Part shown: in pieces, positions 12,775-64,000 of the stretch | Layout: each line of letters begins with the position of its first letter | Numbering within the stretch: the first letter of the stretch is position 1 | Source of the DNA: Cristatella mucedo | Taxonomy: Eukaryota; Bryozoa; Phylactolaemata; Cristatellidae | Direction of reading: 5' to 3' | Assembly: GCA_009760855.2 (NCBI GenBank) | Contig: WPIO01000128.1 | Span: forward strand, 510,001-574,000 | DNA: 64,000 bases | The notes under the pieces: generated by a model | Told to the model about the DNA's origin: nothing | Seen by the model: only the letters and a program-made list of their open reading frames with translations | Database searches by the model: none | Made by a program: the position numbers and the translations under genes

Positions 12775-12838
12775 ACATATACACATACCACGTGCACACA
12801 CACACATACACGTGTAAACACACACACAGACAGCACAC
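12607..12838. repeat. (CA)n microsatellite array in three blocks
   Basis: Three CA tracts are separated by ATGTGCACTAGCA spacers at about 12658-12672 and 12719-12732. The spacer duplication shows a compound repeat. The His/Thr and Cys/Val ORFs are artefacts. It lies in an intron position of the HECW pseudogene. Confidence 0.98.
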
Positions 12839-12888
12839 ACACAAAGAGTCCAGTGGTCGGGCAGTTCACTCGGGCGTATGCCACTTAC

Positions 12889-12987
12889 TCGTTAAGAAGC
12901 ATCTTGTAGAAAGGCCTTGTGAGGCAGCAGTCCATTAAGTACTGATGTAGAATGCAAAGGCCCATCATTCGACCGACAAAGCAAAAC
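12889..12987 (-). pseudogene. Copy of HECT exon 24157-24255, frame intact
   Basis: 99 bp, the same length and phase as the functional exon. It reads FCFVGRMMGLCILHQYLMDC then [12 protein letters not shown]. The acceptor TTTGCTGCAG and donor GA|GTAAGT are both good, the donor better than in the functional gene. It could still be recognised by the spliceosome. Confidence 0.88.
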
Positions 12988-13194
12988 CTGCAGCAACAAA
13001 TGGCAAGTGATATACATTACTCGCTGTAGGGGCAGTGGACTATTACTCTTTTTTGGGGGCGTAGCAACAGGAAATAATTCAATTCTCAAGCATGTGCCCC
13101 AGTAGGACACAGTGCACTGGCTGAAGGCTTGCATAAGGCCCAGCTGGTCGGCAAACATATGATACTAAACGTACCAATGGTCTAAAAACATGTG

Positions 13195-13332
13195 AATCGG
13201 AGCTTATTTGCACCGTATACTTGTCGTTCGCCGAATACTCAAAAAGTCCTTAGTTTTAGGGTTAAAAATCTCACGCGAGAAAAGAGAAAACAATTCTCTT
13301 GCAAGTCCGCCGTAGTTGAGTCTAAAATGAGC
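13195..13332 (-). pseudogene. Copy of HECT exon 25800-25952, frameshifted
   Basis: It reads FRLNYGGLARELFSLFSREI then FNP, after which a 2-bp gain shifts the frame. FEYSANDKYTVQIS continues in another frame. The 5' part resembles the functional exon at roughly four bases in five. The 3' end past the TVQIS motif is not recognisable. Confidence 0.88.
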
Positions 13333-13575
13333 ACCACAAAAAAGATTGTGCCTTTATGTAAATCAGCACAATAAACTCTTCACACGTCAGTATAATAGCA
13401 CAGGAATCAAGCAACATGCACATTTACCCTAGAAATCATCGTGATGAGGCCATGTTAGCAGGTTACTGCAGCAACGCCAACAAACAAATATGCAGAGGCC
13501 TAAGTACCCACGAAAGCCGAGGCAGCACAATCCAACTGGTGTTTTTCAGTCTCCCACGAGCTGATTGATACACGC

Positions 13576-13689
13576 CCTTCCTCACCGACAAAGCTGATCA
13601 GTAGCCGGCTTTGCTGCAGTTCGTGTGCGCTGCATGCCATTATCCTACTGTACGAGTCCTGTAGAAGATGATCACGCCACAGACGCATC
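13576..13689 (-). pseudogene. Copy of HECT exon 26165-26278, frame intact
   Basis: 114 bp, the same length as the functional exon. It reads MRLWRDHLLQDSYSRIMACS then AHELQQSRLLISFVGEEG without a stop. The acceptor CTTTTCTAG is intact. After GAAGG the intron begins GCGTGT, so a canonical GT donor is lost or has moved one base. The acceptor region is also part of a perfect inverted repeat at 13688-13733. Confidence 0.88.
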
Positions 13690-13733
13690 CTAGAAAAGAG
13701 GCATCTCAGGTGTGTGATGCCTCTTTTCTAGGA
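13688..13733. repeat. Perfect inverted repeat, 18-bp arms
   Basis: TCCTAGAAAAGAGGCATC at 13688-13705 is repeated inverted at 13716-13733 around a 10-base loop. One arm is the acceptor/polypyrimidine tract of the pseudo-exon ending at 13689. Confidence 0.95.
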
Positions 13734-14338
13734 CTTATGCACACACACACACACATGCACACACACACACACAGAGCAAGTTGTCACGGTCGCAAATCTT
13801 AGGTAGGATGCGTAACAGCAAGGGATTAGGCAGCAAGCATTGACGAAGCAGCAGCAGCATCACAGCCATGGAGAGAGGCACAGCCCTTTGCACCGAAAGC
13901 GACTATTCCGTTAATGAGAGCGGAGGATGCTCTCTATGACCTGAGAGACTCTTTTGATGTAACAGGAAGCCGATTGTAGTTGCACGGGCCGTATTGTTAA
14001 GTCACACTGCAAGTAAACGATAGATCCCATTCCCCCTCCCTGTGCTCTCCGACTGCATTTTCTTTAGACCCATAAGTCATGGGGGCACAGGCTAGGCTAG
14101 AGTTGGGTATACAAAGGGTATACTTAGGCAGTATGGTATACTGAAGTGCTGCATGGTAAAGTAGAGTCGGGTGGGAAAGAAACTTCAAGATCAAGTGAAG
14201 TGAACGAAACGCAGCACTGAGACTTGATGCCAGCAGCACCGTTGGCATGCACTTTCAGTTTCAGCCATGTCAGTAACAACCCCAAGGGACGAGATGTCCC
14301 TAAACGAGTGCGGCTACACTCCCCCCCCCACCCTCAGT

Positions 14339-14475
14339 GACTCACTCCTCGCCCTCCGTGGCTCTGCCGCCCTCCGTGACTCACTCCTTGCCCTCCGTGG
14401 CTCTGCCGCCCTCCGTGACTCTCTCCTCGCCCTCCGTGGCTCTGCCGCCCTCCGTGGCTCTCTCCTCGCCACCAC
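14339..14475. repeat. 39-bp minisatellite, about 3.5 copies
   Basis: The unit is built on CTCGCCCTCCGTGGCTCTGC. Starts are at 14339, 14378, 14417 and 14456 (partial), with few substitutions. The unit length is divisible by three, so it keeps several frames open and produces spurious ORFs on both strands. Confidence 0.95.
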
Positions 14476-14689
14476 CTGTGGCTCCCCGCCAGCAGCTGCG
14501 CTTGGCCAGGAGTGGCCAATCACCTACTCACCCACAGTCAGCTGCCGTCTACTCCGAGTGCGCAGGTGTCAACCAACATGAATGTGGTGGAACCTACGAG
14601 CGACCCATGCAGCAGAATGTGCCGCAGACCTAACGGCAGAATGCGACTCGGCAGAGCAATGCTATGAGCCAAAGCTGAAAACGCACCTG

Positions 14690-14945
14690 CATCACAGCAT
14701 TTAGTGGGCTCTTGTGATTCGGTCCTGTGTGTGCTTATGCGCCCTGACAGTGTGCTTGCTGCCACTAACCCTACGTGCATGCTGACACTGCACTGGTCAT
14801 CTCTAGCCATATTATGCTTGTTGACAATGTGCATGTTACTACTGCCCATTTGATCGTGCTTCCTTCATAGCACATCTAAAGTGCCCGGAAAGAGATTTGT
14901 TCTCTAAGGTGCTACACCAATGTAATATTATTATTATTATTAGCA
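14690..14945 (+). mobile_element. LINE family 1 3' end
   Basis: Only the 3' UTR and tail remain: TTTAGTGGGCTCTTGTGATTC, GTGCATGCTGACACTG repeats, AAAGTGCCCGGAAAGAGATT and then an ATT-repeat tail at 14927-14941. Confidence 0.85.
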
Positions 14946-15261
14946 GCAGCAGCACCAGCAGCAGTAGTAATAAAGCCATATACCAGAATTACGACTGTGC
15001 CAAATGGTGCAACGCAGCAAATCTTGCAGCAAACACGAAACCGAGGTTTCAGGCAAGTTTACCTGGGCCATGTTAACGACACGATAGCATATGATACGCA
15101 CCCCTATGTTCTCTAACGTGTGAAACCTCGACCACCATGACTGGGGCTAAGCATCAGCAAACACTTGCAGCCACCGGAAAGAGCAGGTGAGAGGTGAGAG
15201 GTGAGAGGTCGTGGCAGTCTCAGTCGACTCGGAACCGTTTAGCCGCAAAGGATAACAACAA

Positions 15262-15350
15262 TAACAAATAAGTTAATAATAATGATAAGATACCTGCACA
15301 GTGCCCTTAAGAGAACCATATCTCTCATTGGGCACTTCACACTTAACTAG
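15262..15350 (-). mobile_element. LINE family 1 tail fragment
   Basis: The reverse complement carries AGTGCCCAATGAGAGATATGG, TTCTCTTAAGGGCAC and a TTATTATTAA-type tail, the end structure of family 1. Confidence 0.6.
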
Positions 15351-15714
15351 AAAGGAAGCTGCAACAAATGCAGAGCAACACGCGATGTCAATGCCAAAGC
15401 CAATCCGAGGCTGACGGTCCTAGCCACGCCCATGCAGCGTTGAGCATTTCAACCCAATGGGACTTCACAGCACGAGACGGCGACTGTAGCACTGCCATGT
15501 GCAGCTGTACTAGCGAACACAGCAAGAGAAGGCATGAGTCCTGCCAGATAAACCGTGCGAACGACGAACAGACGAGGAATTTCATTCAAGCAAGAGACGC
15601 TGCATGAGAGGGCAGACCCACACAAACAGCAGGGCGGCAGCTTCACGGGCCGGAAGAGCACGGCCAAGGACGTCCAGCAGCCGATACAGTCGGCGCCAGC
15701 TGAGACGCACGCGG

Positions 15715-17990
15715 TCAGGGCAGACTCGTTGTTACCCCTTTATGTATTCCTGTCATACTTCTGGCTCCATCAGTTGCTATGGAAGCGATTTTATTTATAT
15801 CGATTTCAGTCTTCCAAGCATTTTTGCACAGTATTTGCTTTATCTTCCCCACGAGTTTGCCCTGAGAGCGGCAGCAATCCTAGCAGTTCTTCTTTTGGAC
15901 CTTGAGACGACATATACCTGACGAAAAGGGTAACTTGTGCCGTGTCTTTTATGCCGTAAGACTCATCCATAGCAAGTGATAAAGCAGAAGCCAGTTGAAT
16001 GTCTTCCACTTGCATGTGTGTTACATTTGAAGACATTTTAGAAGTTCGATCTTGTACTGTTTTAGCAGATAATGGCAAATCTTTGATTTTCTTCGTGATT
16101 TCGGTTTTGTTTTTGAAATCACGAAATAGTTCTTCAGCTCCACGTATGAAACAATCTTTGACGTACTCACCATCTGTGAATGGTTTCCCTCTTTGCAATT
16201 TGTAGTGATATTGTGAAGCTTGCCAGATTTACATTATTTGAAGATTGCGCCCAGTTACTTAGCATAGAACTCGACTGTTGTTTTTGTTTTTTAAGCTCTT
16301 TAACAGCTTTTTTCCGTGTGTCACCGGTTGGATATTTAGCAGCGAATCGGGTATGTTTTGTAGTGAAGTGTCTCTCCAAATTTGACTTCTTATTGTGTGC
16401 AAGTTTTTCTTGGCAAATGAGACAAGTCGGAAAGCCATCTGTATTGCAAATGAACGCAAACGACTCCATCCAATCCTGATTAAATTCTCGATTTTCTTCT
16501 TCAGTGTCTCTTCTTTTTATCAGATGCCATTTTGGTGGCGGAGCTGAAATTAAGATTTTTAAAATTTTATTTAGCTATATAAAACGGCGTTAATAAACCG
16601 TTAATTAAATAGTTAATTTCGTTAATTGTTAATCTGTAAAAAAGTCACTTTCGTTAAACTTTAAAGCCTATGGACAAGTAGTATACCTCCGGACAAAATC
16701 ATTTTTTTTAAATTATCCATAAAAGTATTTTTTTTCTTTTTATACCATGTTTACTTCGCGTCACTGTAACAAAATAAATAGGTATACGAAATTAATAAAA
16801 TGTTGTACATTTGGACGTTCGAAGGTACAACAAAGGGTATTTTCAGAAACTTTTACGCGTACAATAATTTGAGATTATGAATATTCAAAACAGACAATAA
16901 ATTTAGAAAGATCAACACATATAGTTCATATTCATATACAAAATGTACCGTGCTAACGTGAAACAAACATAGTATACAGTACAGTATAACTATGAAAATA
17001 TTTACTTTTTGATCGAAAAAAGTTTTGACTGCGACCGTTGACGACACAGTGCACCAATAACTAAACAAACAGAACAGTGTTGCCACATTAAAAAAATGGT
17101 ACTCTCTTGAATTTTTGCATGTATAAATCACATTGAGAACCTACTTAAATCGAAGCTGTCCAAAGGTAAGGTCGTCCAAAGGTACACTTGCCCTTGCATA
17201 CCTTTGAGAGGATAATTCGCTTCTAAATCGTCTTCTTCTTGAAATAACGAAAAAATTGTTGTTTCTCGCAAGCGATTAAATTAACACACATGGGACCGCG
17301 CTCCGAGAAAGACTCAATGAAGACTAAACACAACCGTCCGCTGGATTGCTGGCTGGGTGGTAGTAGTGACTAGTGACGGCGGCAGTCGGCACTTCGGCAG
17401 TGGCAAGCATGGAGCCGTCGCCACGGGGCTGGCCACAGCATGGCTGTGGGGCTGGGCCTGGTGCCCGAGCGGCTGTTAGCTGTCCGTATACTCTCTACTC
17501 CACCTATTCGCACTATTCTCTGTTGATTGTTTTGATCCAGTTAACAGTTTTTTTCAGTATAATACGTAGTCTGAATTATCGTCTGGAGCGGCACAGCACG
17601 CTAGCCGACGAGGAACACCGCCAGTTTATTCCCTCTACACACTCGGCCCGCGGAAGCGCTACTCGCCCGCCGCAGACGTTCGCAAAGCTTCTCTCGTCTG
17701 CGGTACCGGAACGCTGCGCTCTCATTCGTTGGCGCCGTTGCCAACGCCTAGCTGCGCTCCGATTGGCTAGCCGGTGGTCGGGAGGGCCACCCAGCCTAGT
17801 ACTGGCAGATAACAACATTTAGGTGCTGTCACAGACTGCGGTATACATAAGCGAAACCACATACTATTTTTTGTTTTGAAAATCAAATAATATCATTATT
17901 ATTATTTGCACATGGAACTGGAGAACCGCATGTTGACATCGAAAGAGCTGCATGAGGCTCGCGAGCCGCAGGTCGCCGACCCCTGCTTTA
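15715..17990 (-). mobile_element. hAT transposon fragment, 3' truncated
   Basis: On the minus strand a BED-type zinc finger (FPTCLICQEKLAHNKKSN followed by RHFTTKH) leads into a transposase segment with [20 protein letters not shown] and [20 protein letters not shown], and in a shifted frame IASIATDGARSMTG. These match the GTF2IRD2/ZBED-like hAT group. Frameshifts lie near 16190 and 15805. The 5' end shows the hAT terminal repeat CAGGGGTCGGCGACCTGCGG (reverse complement of about 17965-17985). The C-terminal half and the other terminal repeat are missing, so it cannot move itself. Confidence 0.85.
17580..17850. repeat. CCAAT-containing repeat R2, copy 1
   Basis: It aligns with 27360-27645: GGAACGCTGCGCT...GATTGG...GGTCGGGAGGGCC...CCCAGCCTAG and a following AGATAACAACATTTAGG. 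It is GC-rich and surrounded by AT-rich hAT-related sequence. It could be part of the hAT 5' region or a nested LTR. Confidence 0.65.
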
Positions 17991-18419
17991 GATGAAGGCC
18001 AGGGAGCAGCAGCACTCGGGCTGAATACAGTCGTGCAATGCCCCACGATTACATGCATTTTACCATCTATACACGCCCTCTTTCCCTCAAAACTTGGGGT
18101 CAGGTAACTGAGAGGGTGCATTTACATGGGAGATTGCCTTTTTTTGCTCGAATATTGCACTAATTAACGTACCTGCTTTGAATGATAACCAAAAAAGATT
18201 AACTGGTCGCCAAAATGTGTTCGGTAACAAGGAAGATAGCGAGGGTGTCATAGCCATTACCGGAGTGATAGTGACATGAGTGATTCTTGTGAGCGATACT
18301 GTCCAGTTCATTCAGTTATTGAATAAAGATATTTTTTCTAAAAAAATTGTTTTCAAAAATTGGGGGCTTATACATGGTAAAACACTGTACTCGAGCTATG
18401 AGCTTGACAGCTGTACCTC

Positions 18420-18630
18420 GATAATCAACAGTGAGCTTGGCCGCTGGCTCATAGCAGAGAGCTGCTTACGAAATAGCAGCCATAAGCCGAGGCTTATGAG
18501 CGGAATGATTTATGATATATATTTAAACGAGATTATTGTATGACTTACGACCTGGCCATTATATAAGTCACGGGCCTGTCCCCAGTCGCTCTCTCGGAGT
18601 ATAGGTCTGGTGGTCGGCCGTGAGTCCTAG
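18420..18630 (+). repeat. Promoter-like repeat R1, copy 2
   Basis: It is the inverted partner of the 2.2-2.5 kb copy. TATATAAG is at 18560-18567, preceded by TATGACTTACGACCTGGCC, with AATAAA at 19004-19009 further down. The relation to a full LTR element is unproven. Confidence 0.6.
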
Positions 18631-19031
18631 CGCTGTTGTAAGCTGCAGAGTCTGTTGCAAATCGCATGCCGTCTATCAGCCGTCATCTACAGGTTTTTGT
18701 TTTCCCTGATACGGCTGCTGCTGCTGTTGTTGCTATTTCGGTGTTGCTGTAAGCACTGCTTGCAAAAGTATCGAGCGCTGTACCGCTATCTTTGGAATAT
18801 TGGCAAGCTTCGGGCATTTGCACGGCTTATTCGTGGTGCTGCTACCCGAACTAGTGCGGGTCGCACTGTCACCCCAGCATTAAGTTTTGGAATGGGCCAG
18901 CTGGCGACACGACGTAAGACCGCGGCCACCGCCCACAAATTGCCAGAACATGCTCTGTAGACGAAAGCGGAGCATTTACCTTGCTGCCGGCAAGCACGAA
19001 GTGAATAAAAACCAAAAGCCTAGTCTGTCTT

Positions 19032-19037
19032 TTTATT
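19032..19037 (-). promoter_or_regulatory. Candidate poly(A) signal of HECW
   Basis: AATAAA on the minus strand about 135 bp after the HECW stop codon. No transcript evidence is available, and the sequence also lies inside a repeat-like region, so the assignment is tentative. Confidence 0.4.
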
Positions 19038-19172
19038 CACATATAAAAAATGCCTTGACTATATGACCAAACTGACCCCTGAGCATATGTGGATCACTCA
19101 TATTACGAGTGTACAACGGTAAAGTTTGCAGAGCTGAGCAGCTGTCGAGCCATCACGATCCTTTTAAGTTTT

Positions 19173-60907
<41,735 letters not shown>

Positions 60908-61479
60908 CTGAGCACACCGAAGGTCGGCTCTGGCTTAAGTGCTTCTACCGACCTACGCTAGGCCTGCACAGCGGGTCAAACATTGCCACCAGGCCTCACG
61001 GTGAGTCCGACTGAATGCCATCAACATGCAAGCAAACACTAAATGCTCTCATTTTCATAGGTGCGGTCTAGCTCAGCTGCAGTCTGCCAAACGCCACGAC
61101 ACTGTCAAGTAAGTGTTGTTGACTTTGTTAGCTCTTTGCTTTGTGCATGCATCACAGATCTTAATGTGATGCCTTGTCATATGTTCAATGGTATATCCCC
61201 CACCTCGTAAAGAGAGGGACTTCACTTACTTCAACTCGTTTGTAGGTCGCGCTCTGCTCCGACCACCATGTCCTGCTAGGACAGATCTACGGCTATTCAT
61301 GAACTGAAGAACCAAGAGCCACACAGGAAAGAGGAAGAGGGAGTAGGAGGAGAAGCAGATGAGCAGAGCATCATCAGATGAGCAGAGCAGATGAGCAGAG
61401 CTTCATCAGAGCATCGTCGATTAGGGTTGCTGCAATCGTGAAGCTGCAGAGAACGCCACGCTGCGATCCGGTGGTGGTG

Positions 61480-61570
61480 TGTGCAGAAGGTGCTCGTCCT
61501 GGCCCGAGGTCTGGCTGAGGTCTGGCTCGAGCCCCCAAGCCTGAATAGAGAATTCTTCTATATAAACAAA
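61480..61570 (+). repeat. SINE family A fragment
   Basis: AGAAGGTGCTCGTCCTGGCC and GGTCTGGCTCGAGCCCCCAA are followed by GCCTGAATAGAGAATTCTTC. It is fused to a family 1 LINE that begins near 61620. Confidence 0.65.
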
Positions 61571-61619
61571 TTATACACTAAACTGAAACTGAAGCTCAAT
61601 TTCAGCTCATCTCCTCTGG

Positions 61620-62200
61620 TTTGCATACATAGAAAACCACTTCTCACCGACCTGCACTGGCTACCAGTCAAGCAACAGATTGATTTCAAGGTTTTTTCGC
61701 TCACTTTTAGGTCACTTCATTCTTTGGCTCCAGCCTATCTCTCTGATCGACTCCCCCACCAGGCCAAGCATCGCATCATCCGCTTTTCGGAATCCAACAG
61801 TTTACCACTACCTCGTACAAACCTCAAATCCTTTGGAGACCATGCATTTAGTTCGTATGCTCCCAAAGCCTGGAACTCCCTCCCGACTTGCGTCAGAACA
61901 TCCCCTGACTTGACCGCATTTAAAAAGAACTTAAAAACACCTATTTAGGACAGCATTTAGTGGGTCCCTGTGATTCGTCCTTGATGTGCTTATGTGTGCT
62001 GACACTGTGCATGCTGCCACTAACCACATTTGCATGCTGACCCTGTGCATGTCACCCCTAACCATGTTATTCATTTTGTTTATCAAGCATGATATTACTC
62101 ACCATTCAATTGCATTTCCCTTTGCAGCAAATCTAAAGCGCTGTGAGAGAGATTGAGTTCTCTGAGGGCGCTTTATCAAGTGCATTATTATTATTATCAA
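61620..62200 (+). mobile_element. LINE family 1 copy, 3' part
   Basis: LTDLHWLPVKQQIDFKVFSL, APAYLSDRLPHQAKHRIIRF, TNLKSFGDHAFSSYAPKAWN are open in frame, then the 3' UTR and an ATT tail at 62185-62198. Confidence 0.9.
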
Positions 62201-62204
62201 GAAC

Positions 62205-63480
62205 AAGAACAAAAAAGAACAAGATTAAAATCAAGAACATCCTGACTGGTCCACCTGAACGGAACTCGCAATAAGAACAGCAGTGCATGTGAGCGTGACC
62301 CACCATTTGGCTCCTATTAACTGGTGAAATGTAAAATGAATTTCCTAACCTACATTCCATAGCACAGTGTGCTTTGAAATATTTACCGAACCTTAAATCT
62401 GGTTTGCTGGACGAGCAGAGCTTAAACTCAGAGCTAGCCAGGGGGGGGGGCTCGGAAAAAATACAAAGGTGAAGTTAGGCTGAACAATAAAGTGGGAGCC
62501 TCTAAATAAAGCATGCTGCCGAGCCTGCAAGCTACCAGTGGCATCCACTGGCAACGAACACTAGCCTGTAGTGGCAGAGCTCTGCCACTACAGGCTGAAT
62601 CCAGTGGAAACAGTGTTGGCCTCGACCACAGAAGTGCTTCAGGCTCAAGCCGGCCTGCCCTCGGCAAAGCAAACTGGTGGACAGCAGCTGCCCTAGAGAG
62701 CACTCACATCCACAGGACTGTACTAGCCAGAGGCTTTCACAACTGATTCCATTGTTTACCGAGTCAACACCCATGTTTACTTATCCAGGATATCATTGTC
62801 TGCCCTGTGGTTATTCACATTATTAGGACACTGCTCTTTGGAAGGCACCCGGCTGGTGTGAAGGCACACTCTCATGGAAAACTGGAAAGCGCTTGTCTAG
62901 CAATACACTTTGTTTAGAGAAAAAGGGCAGATGCTGGCTGATAAAGGGCTGAACAGACAAGAAAAAACTAGAAAGAACCAGAAAGAAAGCTTAAAAGAGA
63001 GGGGAGGCCCGGAGGAGTTGCCAGGCAACAGGTATTTGTCCGAACGTACCGGCATTTCAAACCAGGCGACTGAAATTGAAACGAGTCTTACAAAAAATGC
63101 AGTCAGCATTTGATTACTACAGCTGACAGTAACACTAACCATTGCCATGCATCTAGCAGCTATTGTTTTATTCAGAAGAGCTGGGAGACATCGTTCTGAC
63201 GACCCTCAAAGAAGGTAGATAACTTAATGGCTCAGAGCAAATAAAGGTGGCATTCCTAATTATTAGTTGCCTCAGACGAGTGGAACGTAAAGCAATAGTG
63301 GCTTTCATGGCCAGCAGCCTAGCATGGCTCGGGCAGGCTAGCGCTCATGCCAGGATTCCTAAGGCAAAGGCCCGAAGTTCCAGGGTCAGAAAAGGAAAGC
63401 ACAGATGACTGTAAAGGTCGTTTGATATGGTAGCTGTAACACCTCTATAAATTTCTTGCCGGGGCGCCCTCAGCTAGTTT
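62205..63480. other. Region upstream of the first HECW exon seen, no exon found
   Basis: Apart from the palindrome no feature could be assigned. The upstream HECW exon was looked for here and not recognised. Confidence 0.45.
62563..62596. repeat. 34-bp perfect palindrome
   Basis: AGCCTGTAGTGGCAGAG joined directly to its reverse complement with no loop. Weaker symmetry continues outward (CCACTGG on the left, CCAGTGG on the right). Confidence 0.95.
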
Positions 63481-63484
63481 AAAC

Positions 63485-63605
63485 TACTAACCATTCGATC
63501 ATGCTTCCTTTACAACATACAATATAAAGTGTCGAGAAAGAGATTAAGTTCTCTAACGGTGATATACAAACAAATTGCATTATATTATTATTATAATTAT
63601 TATTA
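63485..63605 (+). mobile_element. LINE family 1 3' end
   Basis: AAAGTGTCGAGAAAGAGATT, AAGTTCTCTAACGG and an ATTATTATTATAATTATT tail. Confidence 0.8.
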
Positions 63606-63853
63606 CTAGTCCTTACAAAGTCTGTAGAAATGTGCAGCCATCAAGTTGCTTCCTTTTTCGGTTACTTATAGAGACAGAAGAGGCTCGGCGTGCTGCTGCT
63701 ACTATCCCTTCTCTTGTGATCCCAAGGTCGATCCTTCCAACCGTGTTAGGCCAGTCCTGTTTAAAAGGCTATCTGTTTCTATATTCGGTCATTGATCTTC
63801 AAAAGAAGCTCTCTTTTGAACGACTGGGGATCTGATTGTGCCAGGCAACAGCT

Positions 63854-63908
<55 letters not shown>
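63854..63908. repeat. (CT)n microsatellite
   Basis: Pure CT tract of about 55 bp. Confidence 0.98.
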
Positions 63909-63912
<4 letters not shown>

Positions 63913-64000
63913 CTCTTCAGCCCTAAACAGTCCTATCCGGGTGGCTACAAGCCGGGTCCTTCCAGCCCTTCAACCAGTCTCATCATGTCCTCTCCAGTAA

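Noticed and set aside
12607-12838. CRISPR-like appearance of repeated CA blocks with ATGTGCACTAGC spacers
   Set aside because: Eukaryotic context. The repeats are dinucleotide microsatellites, not repeat-spacer units.
12488-12938. Overlapping ORFs of 92-126 codons
   Set aside because: They are translations of the CA microsatellite (His/Thr and Cys/Val repeats).
14267-14633. ORFs on both strands with a repeated Leu-Ala-Leu-Arg-Gly-Ser motif
   Set aside because: The 39-bp minisatellite keeps several frames open. No start context or domain.

Overview
The window is animal (metazoan) nuclear DNA. It has long introns with GT-AG boundaries, tRNA-derived SINEs, CR1/L2-type LINE fragments, a hAT transposase fragment and many dinucleotide microsatellites. 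There is no bacterial-style gene packing. I cannot name the species. A HECW-type gene together with this repeat mix fits a non-model invertebrate or basal chordate; that is inference.

One host gene dominates. On the minus strand, from about 60.9 kb down to 19.17 kb, 25 coding exons can be read for a HECW1/HECW2-like, NEDD4-family HECT E3 ubiquitin ligase. In protein order they encode the end of the HECW N-terminal domain, a C2 domain, a long Ser/Ala-rich linker, WW1, a second linker, a helical box, WW2, another linker and a complete HECT domain with the catalytic Cys in the last exon (19272-19274). Splice phases agree at every junction except one: between 44870 and 43144 at least one exon is not identified. 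The first exons and promoter are not seen and probably lie beyond 64 kb. The readable protein is about 1,400 residues.

Downstream of this gene (8.49-13.69 kb, same strand) lies a degenerate tandem copy of its HECT-encoding exons. Some exons are intact. Others carry in-frame stops or a 2-bp insertion, and two exons are not found. One copied exon is about 97% identical to the functional exon while its neighbours are much more diverged, which suggests gene conversion.

The rest is intronic or intergenic and holds: LINE family 1 (3' tail of ATT repeats) in at least twelve pieces on both strands; LINE family 2 (3' tail TTACA/ATATTA) in five pieces; an endonuclease-domain LINE piece around 3.7-6.1 kb that appears to be split by a family 1 copy; SINE family A, whose 3' end matches LINE family 1; SINE family B; a hAT fragment with one visible terminal repeat (15.7-18.0 kb); a 330-bp MITE (9.67-10.0 kb); two unclassified promoter-like repeat families; and several inverted repeats. 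One inverted repeat, with roughly 100-bp arms, brackets a single HECW exon (60.34-61.22 kb). I found no rRNA or CRISPR array, no convincing standalone tRNA, and no second intact gene.
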